Positions 53,564-61,920 of a stretch of 64,000 nt of DNA are shown piece after piece. Within the stretch, counting starts at the first letter, position 1. Each line of letters opens with the position of its first letter. Under the pieces are notes generated by a model. It saw only the letters and a program-made list of their open reading frames with translations, was not told the origin of the DNA and made no database searches. Position numbers and translations under genes: made by a program. The stretch is from Streptomyces sp. CC0208 (lineage in GTDB: Bacteria > Actinomycetota > Actinomycetes > Streptomycetales > Streptomycetaceae): contig NZ_CP031969.1 of assembly GCF_003443735.1 (NCBI RefSeq), positions 9,114,001 through 9,178,000 on the forward strand, read 5' to 3'.

Positions 53564-54270
53564 CCAGCACGCCGGCCGACGATCCTGTCACCGCATCGCA
53601 CGGTAAATCCAGCGTGGGGAGCACCGAAGGGAAGCCAGCCACGGGCGCATCGGGACGCGGGGCCCGGTTGACGCTGGAAGAGGTCTGGAAGTCCTACGGG
53701 CGCCGACCGGTACTGCGCGGTGTCGATCTCGTCGTGCCGGCGGGCGCCCTGGTGGGCATCGTGGGCGAGAACGGGGCAGGCAAGACCACTCTGCTCCGCA
53801 CCGTGATCGGCGAGTTGGTACCAGATCGAGGAAAGGTCAACCGGGTCGGCGAGGCGGGGTACTGCCCGCAGGAAGCCGTGGTCAATCCACTGCTGAGCGT
53901 GGCCCAGCACCTAGAACTCTTCAGGGTCGCCCACGAGCTGGCGGACGTGAAGAGAGCCCGGGAGCTGCTGGCCATACTCGGCTACGCCGAGCCGCTCGAG
54001 CAGCGAGTCGGGACACTGTCGGGCGGAACCCAGCAGAAGGTCAATCTGGTCCTGGCCCTGATGCACGATCCTCCGCTGCTGGTCCTGGACGAGCCCTACC
54101 AGGGCTTCGACTGGCACACCCACGAGCGGTTCTGGGAGCTCGCCCGGCACCTTAAGGAACGCGGCCAGTCCATCGTCGTCGTCTCTCACCTGATCCATGA
54201 CTTGGCACATTTCGACACCGTCCTCGAATTGCGCGACGGCAAGCTGCACCAGGGGGTCTCGACGGCATGA
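53560..54270 (+). CDS. ABC transporter ATP-binding protein
   Basis: A 236-residue ATPase. Walker A is GENGAGKTT (69-77), the signature LSGGTQQK lies near 154, and Walker B LLVLDEPYQGFD near 172; the H-loop is VVSHLIHD. The first 35 residues are a loose extension. Its GTG overlaps the fusion gene's stop and its own stop overlaps the permease ATG, so the three genes are made together. The ABC-2-type partner suggests export. Confidence 0.9.
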   Translation: MTSTPADDPVTASHGKSSVGSTEGKPATGASGRGARLTLEEVWKSYGRRPVLRGVDLVVPAGALVGIVGENGAGKTTLLRTVIGELVPDRGKVNRVGEAGYCPQEAVVNPLLSVAQHLELFRVAHELADVKRARELLAILGYAEPLEQRVGTLSGGTQQKVNLVLALMHDPPLLVLDEPYQGFDWHTHERFWELARHLKERGQSIVVVSHLIHDLAHFDTVLELRDGKLHQGVSTA

Positions 54271-55100
54271 CACGTGGATCTGTGAAGTGCTTGACGGCGC
54301 TGCGGTTCACCGTCGCCGCTCACCTCCGCAACCGGCTGGCGTTGGTGCTGGCCATCACGTTCGTCCCCACGTGGATCCTCGTAGTACGCGCGTGTGCGTA
54401 CGGCGCAACGCTGCACTTCCATGAACACGCCGCGGGCGGGATCATCGCCGCCAGCAACAATCGTGTGACGCAGGTCAACAGTGCCCTGAATGCGGTGACG
54501 GTGATCACCGGATTCATGATGTTCATGGAGGCGTTCAAGTCCGGTCCCCTCGACCGCCGTCTCGTCCTGGCCGGGTTCCCGCGCCGCTACCTGATGGCGG
54601 GCAGGGTCTTCGCTCTCGTTGTCGTCGCCGCCGTCCTCGCCGTGTACACGGCAGGACTCCTGGAGCTCTCGTGGCATCAAGACCAGTTCGGCGCGCTGGT
54701 TTTGGCTATCTTCGCGGCGAACACGGCGTACGGAGGGATCGGGCTCCTGCTGGCCACCCTACTCCGCGGCGAGCTCGAGGGCTTCTTCGTGATCATCATG
54801 CTCAGCCTTATGGACGCCGCACTGCAAAACCCCGGCATGAACCCCCTCGCCAACCAATGGGGCCTGCGATACGTACCGATGTACACCGCCTCCCAATCCG
54901 CCTACGCCGCCTCCTTCACTCACGTATGGCCAGGCAGCTACCTAGCCGGAGGCCTGGTCTGGTTCATAGGGTGTGCAGCAGGGGGCCTGCTGATCTTCGC
55001 GCTGCGAACCCATTCCTACCGCCGCTCTTCCACCCACGTGGGGCCACGGCAGACTCCCGCGAACAGGCGTCGCGACCCTGTCCGGCTTCGAGTGCGATAG
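54267..55100 (+). CDS. ABC-2-type transporter permease
   Basis: A 277-residue membrane protein with about six hydrophobic segments (for example LVLAITFVPTWILVVRA and VFALVVVAAVLAVYTAGLL) and a Arg-rich C-terminal tail. It is the membrane half of the transporter with the ATPase upstream. The partner fusion protein suggests that the cargo is a terpenoid or prenylated compound, by inference. Confidence 0.83.
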   Translation: MTRGSVKCLTALRFTVAAHLRNRLALVLAITFVPTWILVVRACAYGATLHFHEHAAGGIIAASNNRVTQVNSALNAVTVITGFMMFMEAFKSGPLDRRLVLAGFPRRYLMAGRVFALVVVAAVLAVYTAGLLELSWHQDQFGALVLAIFAANTAYGGIGLLLATLLRGELEGFFVIIMLSLMDAALQNPGMNPLANQWGLRYVPMYTASQSAYAASFTHVWPGSYLAGGLVWFIGCAAGGLLIFALRTHSYRRSSTHVGPRQTPANRRRDPVRLRVR

Positions 55101-55364
55101 CACCTCTCGTTCCATTTCGACCTGTAAGCGGTAGTTAGCCGGGAGGCGCTCTGCGTAGAGGGCTTTGCTGGTCTCCTCAACGACCTGACCGGCGTCGACG
55201 ACATCGCCCTCAACACCCCCACCGACCGGACCACCTACACCCACGAAATCCTCCGACCGCCCTCCGCCACCCCCGACCGGGAAAATAACCTTCGTGAGTC
55301 TGCGGTGTGCACAGTGAGGTAGTGGCACCGTCGCGTTCGACGGCGGTTCGCGAGGCGTGCGGGC
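55101..55364. other. Intergenic with short coding remnant
   Basis: A rightward piece (GLLNDLTGVDDIALNTPTDR, then TTYTHEILRPPSATPD) lies at about 55160-55290 with no start; unassigned. No terminator seen after the permease. Confidence 0.3.
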
Positions 55365-55778
55365 GTGTTCCCTTCTATGTGCCCTCAGGCCGAGGCGGAG
55401 GCATGGGGCTGCTATAGCGGGCGTGCGCGTTTCCCACTGGACGTAGCCGGCGCTGTAGTCCTTCATGGCTTGGACGCAGTCGCGGCCAGCCGGGTCGAGG
55501 TTGAGACGCGTACAGCCGCAATCCGCCGCCTCTCGCAGGACTGTGTCGCGGTGGCGTGCGAGCCCGGATCGGCCGACGGCCGCGAGATGACCGACGGACA
55601 GCATCGCGAAGCCGCCGCCAAACTGAGCCGCGTATGGGAGCGGATCGGGTTCGAACCCTTCCAGGACGGCGTACACATCCTGGACTGCCACCTGCAGCGG
55701 CCCCAGGACCTCCTTGCCGAACGCCAGGAGGAGTTCCACGCGCTGTGCCGCGCCTGGTGGGAGCCTCACCGGCCGTAG
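55365..55778 (+). CDS. Hypothetical protein, probably N-terminally truncated
   Basis: The second half is convincing: LSQDCVAVACEPGSADGREM, then KLSRVWERIGFEPFQDGVHI and LDCHLQRPQDLLAERQEE. The W-E-R-I-G-F segment resembles the end of a GNAT acetyltransferase fold. The first 30 residues do not look like the same protein and no ribosome site is clear. Confidence 0.45.
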   Translation: MFPSMCPQAEAEAWGCYSGRARFPLDVAGAVVLHGLDAVAASRVEVETRTAAIRRLSQDCVAVACEPGSADGREMTDGQHREAAAKLSRVWERIGFEPFQDGVHILDCHLQRPQDLLAERQEEFHALCRAWWEPHRP

Positions 55779-56155
55779 GGCCCACGAAGCACACCCCTGA
55801 ACGTCAGCACCGATCGTTTGAGATCTGTCGCGGCAGGCTGGAGCCGTCCGAATTTCGAGCGTCCTGTCGAGGAGCTGCGGTTCCGGATGTTCGACGGCGG
55901 CAGTGGGCGCGTGATCGCCGTCAACGGCCGTGGTGGTGACGCCGGCATCAACGTACAGGTCACCACCGACGCCGGCCTTCGGAGAGATGCCGTGCGGTCG
56001 CAGCCACGGCCTCAGTGAGAGGCGAAATCAGTGAGGTGTGGACGATCACGTATTTCCCCAGGGCTGCGGTGCCGGGCGGGGTGAGTGGGCGTCTGTCCTG
56101 TGGCGGAAGGAAACTGTTCGACGGGCCGGGCCGGAACAGGCCATGATGCGCGCTC
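55779..56155. other. No supportable gene
   Basis: About 375 bp. A weak rightward piece (SFEICRGRLEPSEFRASCRG) is not convincing. The end should hold the next gene's promoter. Confidence 0.35.
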
Positions 56156-56866
56156 GTGACGGCGATGAAGCAGTTCGTGATCCCGGCCGCTGCCCGCAAC
56201 AACGCCGAGTGGTGCGCGGCGATGAGCCGATCGCACGGCTTGACGGGCGAGTTCGGGGTGCAGGCGTGGGCCGTTTCGGCCCGGCCGCCGCTGTACTACC
56301 CCGACGCGGTGACGCTGGTGCCGGGGGCCGATGCGGCCGCGCTGGTGGACCGGATCGATACCGCCGGTGCCGGTGCCTGTGTCAAGGACAGTTTCGCCGA
56401 CCTCGACCTGGCTGCCGCTGGCTTCAAGGTGCTGTTCGACGCGCAGTGGATCCACCGTCCGGCGAGCGCGCCGGTCACCTCACCGGATCCCGCCTGGGAC
56501 GTGGTCAGCGACCGGGACATGTTGCGGGCCTGGGCCCTTGCCTGGGATGACGGGGACGGCAACGCGGACCTCTTCCGTCCCGAATTGCTCGATGACCCGG
56601 CCACGTCCGTGCTCGTCGGACACTCCGCTGACGGCCTGGTGGCCGCCGGGGCGGTGGCGAGCCGCAATGACCATGTGGTCGGAGTCTCCAACGTCTTCGC
56701 GGTGGAGGGCGGCGCTGACCGGGCCTGGCCGGTGGTGCTGGACGCAGTGCACCGGCTGTTCCCGACCCTGCCCGTAGTGGGCTATGCGCACGGCGCGGAC
56801 CTGGATGCCGCTATCCGCCATGGCTTCGAGGCGGCCGGCGCGCTGCGGGTCTGGCTGCACGGGTAG
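56156..56866 (+). CDS. Hypothetical protein, possibly GNAT-fold
   Basis: A 236-residue soluble protein with good codon bias: FVIPAAARNNAEWCAAMSRS at the start, a middle with AGACVKDSFADLDLAAAGFK, and SVLVGHSADGLVAAGAVASR followed by HGADLDAAIRHGFEAAGALR at the end, which resembles the last two strands of a GNAT acetyltransferase. No acetyl-CoA-binding Q/R-x-x-G-x-G/A motif is evident. Appears intact; likely start at 56156 or the internal ATG two codons later. Confidence 0.6.
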   Translation: MTAMKQFVIPAAARNNAEWCAAMSRSHGLTGEFGVQAWAVSARPPLYYPDAVTLVPGADAAALVDRIDTAGAGACVKDSFADLDLAAAGFKVLFDAQWIHRPASAPVTSPDPAWDVVSDRDMLRAWALAWDDGDGNADLFRPELLDDPATSVLVGHSADGLVAAGAVASRNDHVVGVSNVFAVEGGADRAWPVVLDAVHRLFPTLPVVGYAHGADLDAAIRHGFEAAGALRVWLHG

Positions 56867-56877
56867 TTGATCGCGGG

Positions 56878-57168
56878 TCAATTCCTGTTGCTGGGGTTCT
56901 TCGGGCGCTTGTCAGGGCGGTAGCTGGGGCCGTTCATGATGACCTGGTGGCTGGCGTTGATCAGCCGGTCCAGGAGCGACTCGGCGACGACCGGGTTGGG
57001 GAAAGCGTGGATACCAGTCGCTGGGCGCCCGGTTGCTGGTGATGATCAGGGATCGGCCTTGCCGCTCGGAGACGAGTTCGTAGAGGTCGTCGGCCTGCGG
57101 TGCGGTCAGCTGGCGCATGGCGAAGTCGTCGAGGGTGAGCACGTCGGGCCGGATGAGTTCGCGGAATG
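56878..57168 (-). pseudogene. C-terminal fragment of an IS21-family IstB-like ATPase
   Basis: Leftward: FRELIRPDVLTLDDFAMRQL, then LYELVSERQGRSLIITSNRA and DWYP, a one-base insertion near 57005, then FPNPVVAESLLDRLINASHQ and VIMNGPSYRPDKRP to a TGA at 56878. This is the sensor part of the transposition helper IstB. The Walker A half and IstA are missing. Confidence 0.78.
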
Positions 57169-57217
57169 GCGATCCCGGACTTCGGGCTCTGTCAGTGGGG
57201 CTCTATACCGTTCGGCC

Positions 57218-57988
57218 ATGGGATACACAGCAGATGAGCGTCTGGCGGCAAGTCCGGAAGAGAGCCGGTACTTGGGGGCGGTGTTCACACTGGGGGCGCA
57301 GGTGGGCACGCCTGCCGAGGATCCGGCGAGAGCCGTGTACGTCGTCGAGGTGACGGAGGTGAGCCCGATCCGGGTGCCGAGCGGCCGGCTCGTCGTCGCC
57401 TCGCCCTGGCCGGATGATTCCGACTGGGAGTTGCCCACCCCGGCTGGCCGGGAACTGAAGGACCGGATCCCTCCTGGCGTTCACCGGGTGCAGGTCTCCT
57501 GGACGGAAGCGCCGTACGAGTACAACGGCGAGCAGTTCGACGGTCGCGAGGAGGTCGCGGTCCGCCTGCTTGTCAGCGATGCCCCTGTGGCCTGCTGGGA
57601 GGCGGCCCTCGGTGTCGGTGAGAGCATCGAGCGAGTCGTCCCCGGTGAGCGGCCGATCTTTGACTCGGAGGAAAATATGGGGAGTTTCGCCGACGCCACC
57701 GCCTGGCCGTCGCTGACCGAGCCGTTCCGCCAGTTCTGGCTCGACGTCGATGCGGGCAAGCAGGATGCATCCCGGGCCACCGAGTCTTTGGACGAGTCGT
57801 TCGAGCGGGTGAGCGACGAGGCTCTCGAAGCCGACCTCGTGACGTTCCCGACCGGAGGAGGGACCATCGTATGGCTGGGGCGCACGGAGACCGGGAGCAT
57901 CGCCTCGATCGTCACGACTGGACCGGCCTTCTTCCATAACGAGCCGATTACGTCCCGTGTGAGCCGGGCCTGCCGGACGCGGTCGTAG
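57218..57988 (+). CDS. DUF4241-like protein
   Basis: A 256-residue protein: PSGRLVVASPWPDDSDWELP, VHRVQVSWTEAPYEYNGEQF, WEAALGVGESIERVVPGERP and TFPTGGGTIVWLGRTETGSI, in the order expected for DUF4241. Function unknown. The last ten residues (RVSRACRTRS) look non-conserved. ATG at 57218 stands immediately beyond the IstB remnant. Confidence 0.6.
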   Translation: MGYTADERLAASPEESRYLGAVFTLGAQVGTPAEDPARAVYVVEVTEVSPIRVPSGRLVVASPWPDDSDWELPTPAGRELKDRIPPGVHRVQVSWTEAPYEYNGEQFDGREEVAVRLLVSDAPVACWEAALGVGESIERVVPGERPIFDSEENMGSFADATAWPSLTEPFRQFWLDVDAGKQDASRATESLDESFERVSDEALEADLVTFPTGGGTIVWLGRTETGSIASIVTTGPAFFHNEPITSRVSRACRTRS

Positions 57989-58310
57989 CCCACCCGGCGC
58001 ACCGCGTCCTCCGCCGGGCCGACCGCAGACGTGTCCTTTGCCTCTTTTGCGGGCTCGCATCCTGACACGGCCCTGACTTCGGCATTCACTAGATCGCTGG
58101 CAGAACCAAATTCAAATAGCGCCATCACCCTTCGGGCGAGCTCCCTCGGTATCCGCTTCGGCACCGTGGGCGTCGTTCTCGAACCGCCAACTGCCGCTGC
58201 GCAGACGGGGATCGGCAAGCGCCTCGACACCGACCAGGCCATGGGGGACGAGACGCTGGAGTTCGAGGCGGGCCGGGTGATGGCGGAGGAGACCGCGGGA
58301 CTGCTGGGAA
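57989..58310. other. No supportable gene
   Basis: About 320 bp with weak coding-like signal on both strands; nothing named. Confidence 0.35.
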
Positions 58311-58480
58311 TTACCGGTACAGGACGATCGAGTTGATCGGGGTCAGGTTCAGGTACTCGCCGTAGCCGGGCCCCAGCACTTTGCTGCAGTCGCCGGTGTA
58401 TCCGGTGCACAGCTTGACGTACGCGTCCTCGAACGGGCCGTTCTGGTTGTTCAGGACCCAGTGAAACCCTGCAAGAGAGG
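58311..58480 (-). pseudogene. C-terminal tail of a probable secreted protein
   Basis: A leftward frame ends at TAA 58311-58313 and reads FHWVLNNQNGPFEDAYVKLC, TGYTGDCSKVLGPGYGEYLN and LTPINSIVLYR. Two cysteines and the aromatic-rich pattern suggest a small secreted protein; the N-terminal part is absent. Confidence 0.45.
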
Positions 58481-58586
58481 TATCTACGGCCGGGCCTCGT
58501 TCGGACTGCTACGGACCTGCATCCTCGGCAACGGCCCGTGAGACAGTCGGGCACGGCTGACCGGTCGTCACCGAGGAGAAGGATCC

Positions 58587-59063
58587 ATGAGAGCGTTGCC
58601 GGCCATTACCGGCCGTGATGAGTTCGACGTCCTGGTCGTCAGGACCGATTACCACGATGACCAGGCGTGGCAGGACGTGATGGCGGCGTTGATGGAGCCC
58701 TGGGGGGACAGGCAGTACGAGGCACACGTCCACGTCATCGACAACCCAGCCTGGGCAGAAGCGACCGTTGACGAGGCGCTGAATGCGGTCTGCGCCGACC
58801 AGAACCTGGCCGTTGTCTTCCTCGCCGACCGAACAACCATGCAGGCCGAAAGCCACGCGCTGCTGGCGGTCACCACGCTGACGCGGGAGGAGTGCGTGGA
58901 CGACGAGGACTACGAACAGTTGACCGAGTTCGGCCGTGAGTTCCGCACCGTCCCCGCGGGGGTCCACGACGTCCACGCAAACCTGAGCATCGGCAACCTG
59001 GGCTTCGAGGAGTACGCCGCATGGGCTCACGATGATCCCGAGGGGATCTACCGGTCCTTCTGA
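58587..59063 (+). CDS. DUF6924-like protein
   Basis: A 158-residue soluble acidic protein: LVVRTDYHDDQAWQDVMAAL, VHVIDNPAWAEATVDEALNA, LAVVFLADRTTMQAESHALL, FRTVPAGVHDVHANLSIGNL and FEEYAAWAHDDPEGIYRSF. This pattern is the actinobacterial DUF6924 family of unknown function. ATG at 58587 has AGGAG at -12. Intact. Confidence 0.7.
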   Translation: MRALPAITGRDEFDVLVVRTDYHDDQAWQDVMAALMEPWGDRQYEAHVHVIDNPAWAEATVDEALNAVCADQNLAVVFLADRTTMQAESHALLAVTTLTREECVDDEDYEQLTEFGREFRTVPAGVHDVHANLSIGNLGFEEYAAWAHDDPEGIYRSF

Positions 59064-59191
59064 ACAGGGCTCACGGAACTGCGGACGGAGCCATGCGCAG
59101 AGAGCTCCATCAGAGCAGCTCAACGCCCTGCTGCGCTGGGGGTGGGAGGACGCGGGTCGAGCCCCGGAGCTGACCACCATGGCAGGCAAGC

Positions 59192-60520
59192 TCAGTGGTT
59201 GCGGAACGATTCCCAGGGGTCGGGGAGGGGAGCGGTGGGGCCCTCGCCTTCGGCGGGCAGGCCGACGTAGGCGCGCAGGGCGGGGCGGGTGCCGGGGAGG
59301 CCGTACCGGGTGAACTGCTCGTGGAGGTCTGAGCCGAACGGCAGGGGTTGGAAGTCCGCGGCGGTCAGCAGCTCGGCCAGGACCCTCAGCAACTCCCGGC
59401 GTCCGCGGGAGAGCTCAGTGAACACCGGTACGGCGTCCGCGGGTTCGAACAGGGCTTCCAGCAGGTTCCCGGCACGGGCTGCCAGCGGGCAGGGCACGAC
59501 CGCGGTCTCCTTGATACGGGGCAGGACGCGGACGATCTCCAGGAGGACCCCGTCCAGGTCCTCGGCGACGCCCATCAGGTGCAGCAGGCTGCGGACGGTG
59601 TAGCTGTGCAGGTCACCGTCGTGGTGGACGGTGGCGGGCTCGGGGGCGGACCTGGCGCCGAAGGCGGCCAGCTCGGCGGCGATGCGCTGCGCCGGCGGCA
59701 GGCTGGGTGCGGCGGCCGGGTGAGCGACCAGCACGCGGGTCAGGGCGGTGGCGGCGGCCCAGCGCGGCAAGGGGTACTCGTGATCGAGGTGGTGCCGGAG
59801 TCGGCCGTCCGGGTCGTGGTCGGCGAGCAGCCCGACCGCGACGAGGACCGTGGCGGCGCAGACGGGGTCCCGCTCACCGTCGAGACAGGCCAGCAACGCA
59901 GGCAGGGTGGAGTCGGCCTCCTCGGGGAACCAGCCCAGGAGGTACGCGGTCTTGGTGCGGATCTCCAGGTCGCGGTCGCTGAGCAGTGCGAGCAGGGCGG
60001 GAAGCTGGGCGCGGACCGCGTCGTAGGAGCGCAGTGCCCCCTCGCGGGAGTCGACGGGGTGCCCGGCCGCGCAGTACGCCCGTGCCTCACGCCAGCCCTT
60101 CAGCTGCTCCTCGTCGGTCTCGGCGACGATCTGCTCGTCATACCAGCGCAGGGTCTCTTCGGGGCTGATGGCTGCGGCGCGCCACGCGGCGGTGTCGATA
60201 CCAAGCGGGAGGTCATATTCGTCGTGCCAGTCAACGGCCAGACGGGTCAGCAGCATGAGGGCGTCGACCCGGGCGTCGGCCGGGCCTGCGACAGCGATGC
60301 GGGCGAGGAACGGCACGGCGTACGGAGAGGCCGAGTACCGGGTGCCCTGGTGGAAGATGTTGCCGAACAGGCTGCGGAAGGCGCTCTCCCGGGTCTCCTC
60401 ATCCGGCCCGTACACCGCCCGGAGCTGGCCGGGCACGTCCATGGCGCTGCCATAGGCGTGCCCCAGGACTGCCCAGTCAATGTCGTCCAGCCCTACCAGA
60501 AGATCATCCGATCGCTTCAT
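59192..60520 (-). CDS. HEAT-repeat protein
   Basis: A 442-residue protein built from helical repeats: the central part SYDAVRAQLPALLALLSDRD, EIRTKTAYLLGWFPEEADST and LPALLACLDGERDPVCAATV shows consecutive HEAT-type helix pairs, continuing through LPRWAAATALTRVL. No enzymatic motif, signal or membrane segment. Such proteins are usually protein-binding scaffolds. I start at the ATG at 60518-60520; longer in-frame reading upstream is not protein-like. Confidence 0.72.
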   Translation of the reverse strand: MKRSDDLLVGLDDIDWAVLGHAYGSAMDVPGQLRAVYGPDEETRESAFRSLFGNIFHQGTRYSASPYAVPFLARIAVAGPADARVDALMLLTRLAVDWHDEYDLPLGIDTAAWRAAAISPEETLRWYDEQIVAETDEEQLKGWREARAYCAAGHPVDSREGALRSYDAVRAQLPALLALLSDRDLEIRTKTAYLLGWFPEEADSTLPALLACLDGERDPVCAATVLVAVGLLADHDPDGRLRHHLDHEYPLPRWAAATALTRVLVAHPAAAPSLPPAQRIAAELAAFGARSAPEPATVHHDGDLHSYTVRSLLHLMGVAEDLDGVLLEIVRVLPRIKETAVVPCPLAARAGNLLEALFEPADAVPVFTELSRGRRELLRVLAELLTAADFQPLPFGSDLHEQFTRYGLPGTRPALRAYVGLPAEGEGPTAPLPDPWESFRNH

Positions 60521-60851
60521 GATCCGTATGCTCGCAGGCGGCACTGACACCGAACCCGCAGACGATCGATCGAGAGAACAAGCTGAGTGCCTGTAGCTGA
60601 AAGTCTGGTGGAGGCGTGCCGAGAGCTCCGCCGACGGGCTGTGCTGAAGGCCGCCGGAGTCCCGGGCAGCATCGTCACGACCATGCCTTCGGCCTCTCTG
60701 GCCGTTCCCTGACCTGAGCCCGTGGGTACGAGCGGCCGTACGTGCGGGGATCCGGCGGATCAGCTCCTCCCTCCCCGGGATACGCTCGCGCCCTTGCCTG
60801 GTCAATTTCTCGTTCCAGGCTTCTTGTTCCGACCTTCTTCCGGGGGAAATC
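60521..60851. other. Divergent intergenic region
   Basis: About 330 bp between the leftward HEAT gene and the rightward lipoprotein gene; it must hold both promoters. No clear operator recognised. Confidence 0.4.
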
Positions 60852-61811
60852 ATGGGGATATCCGTACGCCGGTCCGTGTCGCGGAGAGTGGCGAGTGCAG
60901 CCCTCGTGTGCGTGGTGCTCGGCGGAGGAGCGGGGGCCTGTGGGACGGGTGGCGAGAGTAGTTCCGGCAAGTCCGCGCAGACGTCGGCGCCGGCCCTGAC
61001 GCCCTCCGAGGCCGTGGCGAAGGCCGCGGAGGACTCCGCCGACATCACGTCCCTCCGTTACCGGATCACCGGATCCGTGCCGGATCAGGGCCAGTTGACC
61101 GTCGACGCGGCCATGAGCACGGCGCCGCTGTCCATGACCATGGAACTGACCATGGCGGACCAGCGCGCGAAGGGCCCGCTGAGCATCCGGTTCGCTGGCA
61201 AGGCGATGTACGTCGGCGGTGGCGCCCTCGACATCCGGAAGTTGGGGAGATCCGCGAACCTGGACCCGGACAAGTTGAACGGCAAGAGCTGGCTCCGCAT
61301 CGAGCCGGCGGCCTGGGGTCTCATCTCCGTGGACAACCAGTCCTACGGCGTACTGCCCCACCAGGTCGAGGGCAGCCCGATCGTCCAGTCCACGCTGCTG
61401 ACCGGCGCCAAGAACGCGAAGAAGATCGGGGCCGAGACGATTCTCGGCGCCCGCACCACGCACTACCGCGGAACCGTCACCTTCGACGGATTGCGGGCCG
61501 CCCAGGATGCTGCCACCGACAAGGCCAGCCGGGAACGCCAGACCCGCAGCCTCGACCAGTTCATCGCGCTGGAGCTCGACAAGAACCTCATCATGGATCT
61601 GTGGATCGACGACGACGGGCGCACCAGGCAGTTCCGCATGCGGGGCGCCACCTACAAGATGCCCGTCAAAGCCGGCGAAGAGCCGACCGTGGGCGATCCC
61701 GTCGACATGACCGTCGCCTTCCTCCGGATCAATGAGCCGGTCACCGTCACAACCCCGTCCGCCGGGGACACCACGGACGTGGGCGCCCTGCTGGACGCGC
61801 AGACCGGCTGA
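60852..61811 (+). CDS. Lipoprotein, LppX/LprG-like
   Basis: A 319-residue exported lipoprotein. The signal peptide ends with lipobox GGGAGAC, lipidated at Cys30, then a Ser/Gly linker. The mature part begins AVAKAAEDSADITSLRYRIT and has alternating strands (LSMTMELTMADQRAKGPLSI, WLRIEPAAWGL, YRGTVTFDGLRAAQDAA), matching the lipid-carrier-like fold of actinobacterial LppX/LprG relatives. Ligand unknown. ATG at 60852 has GGGGGA upstream. Intact, monocistronic. Confidence 0.78.
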   Translation: MGISVRRSVSRRVASAALVCVVLGGGAGACGTGGESSSGKSAQTSAPALTPSEAVAKAAEDSADITSLRYRITGSVPDQGQLTVDAAMSTAPLSMTMELTMADQRAKGPLSIRFAGKAMYVGGGALDIRKLGRSANLDPDKLNGKSWLRIEPAAWGLISVDNQSYGVLPHQVEGSPIVQSTLLTGAKNAKKIGAETILGARTTHYRGTVTFDGLRAAQDAATDKASRERQTRSLDQFIALELDKNLIMDLWIDDDGRTRQFRMRGATYKMPVKAGEEPTVGDPVDMTVAFLRINEPVTVTTPSAGDTTDVGALLDAQTG

Positions 61812-61920
61812 GCTTGTCCTGCCGTCCAGGCGCCCCGGCGTCGGCGCCGAGGCCGGCACCGTCGGCACGGCGCATCGAGTGCGGCGCGGGGCTGGAGGTC
61901 GTGCTGCTGGCCGGACGGCG

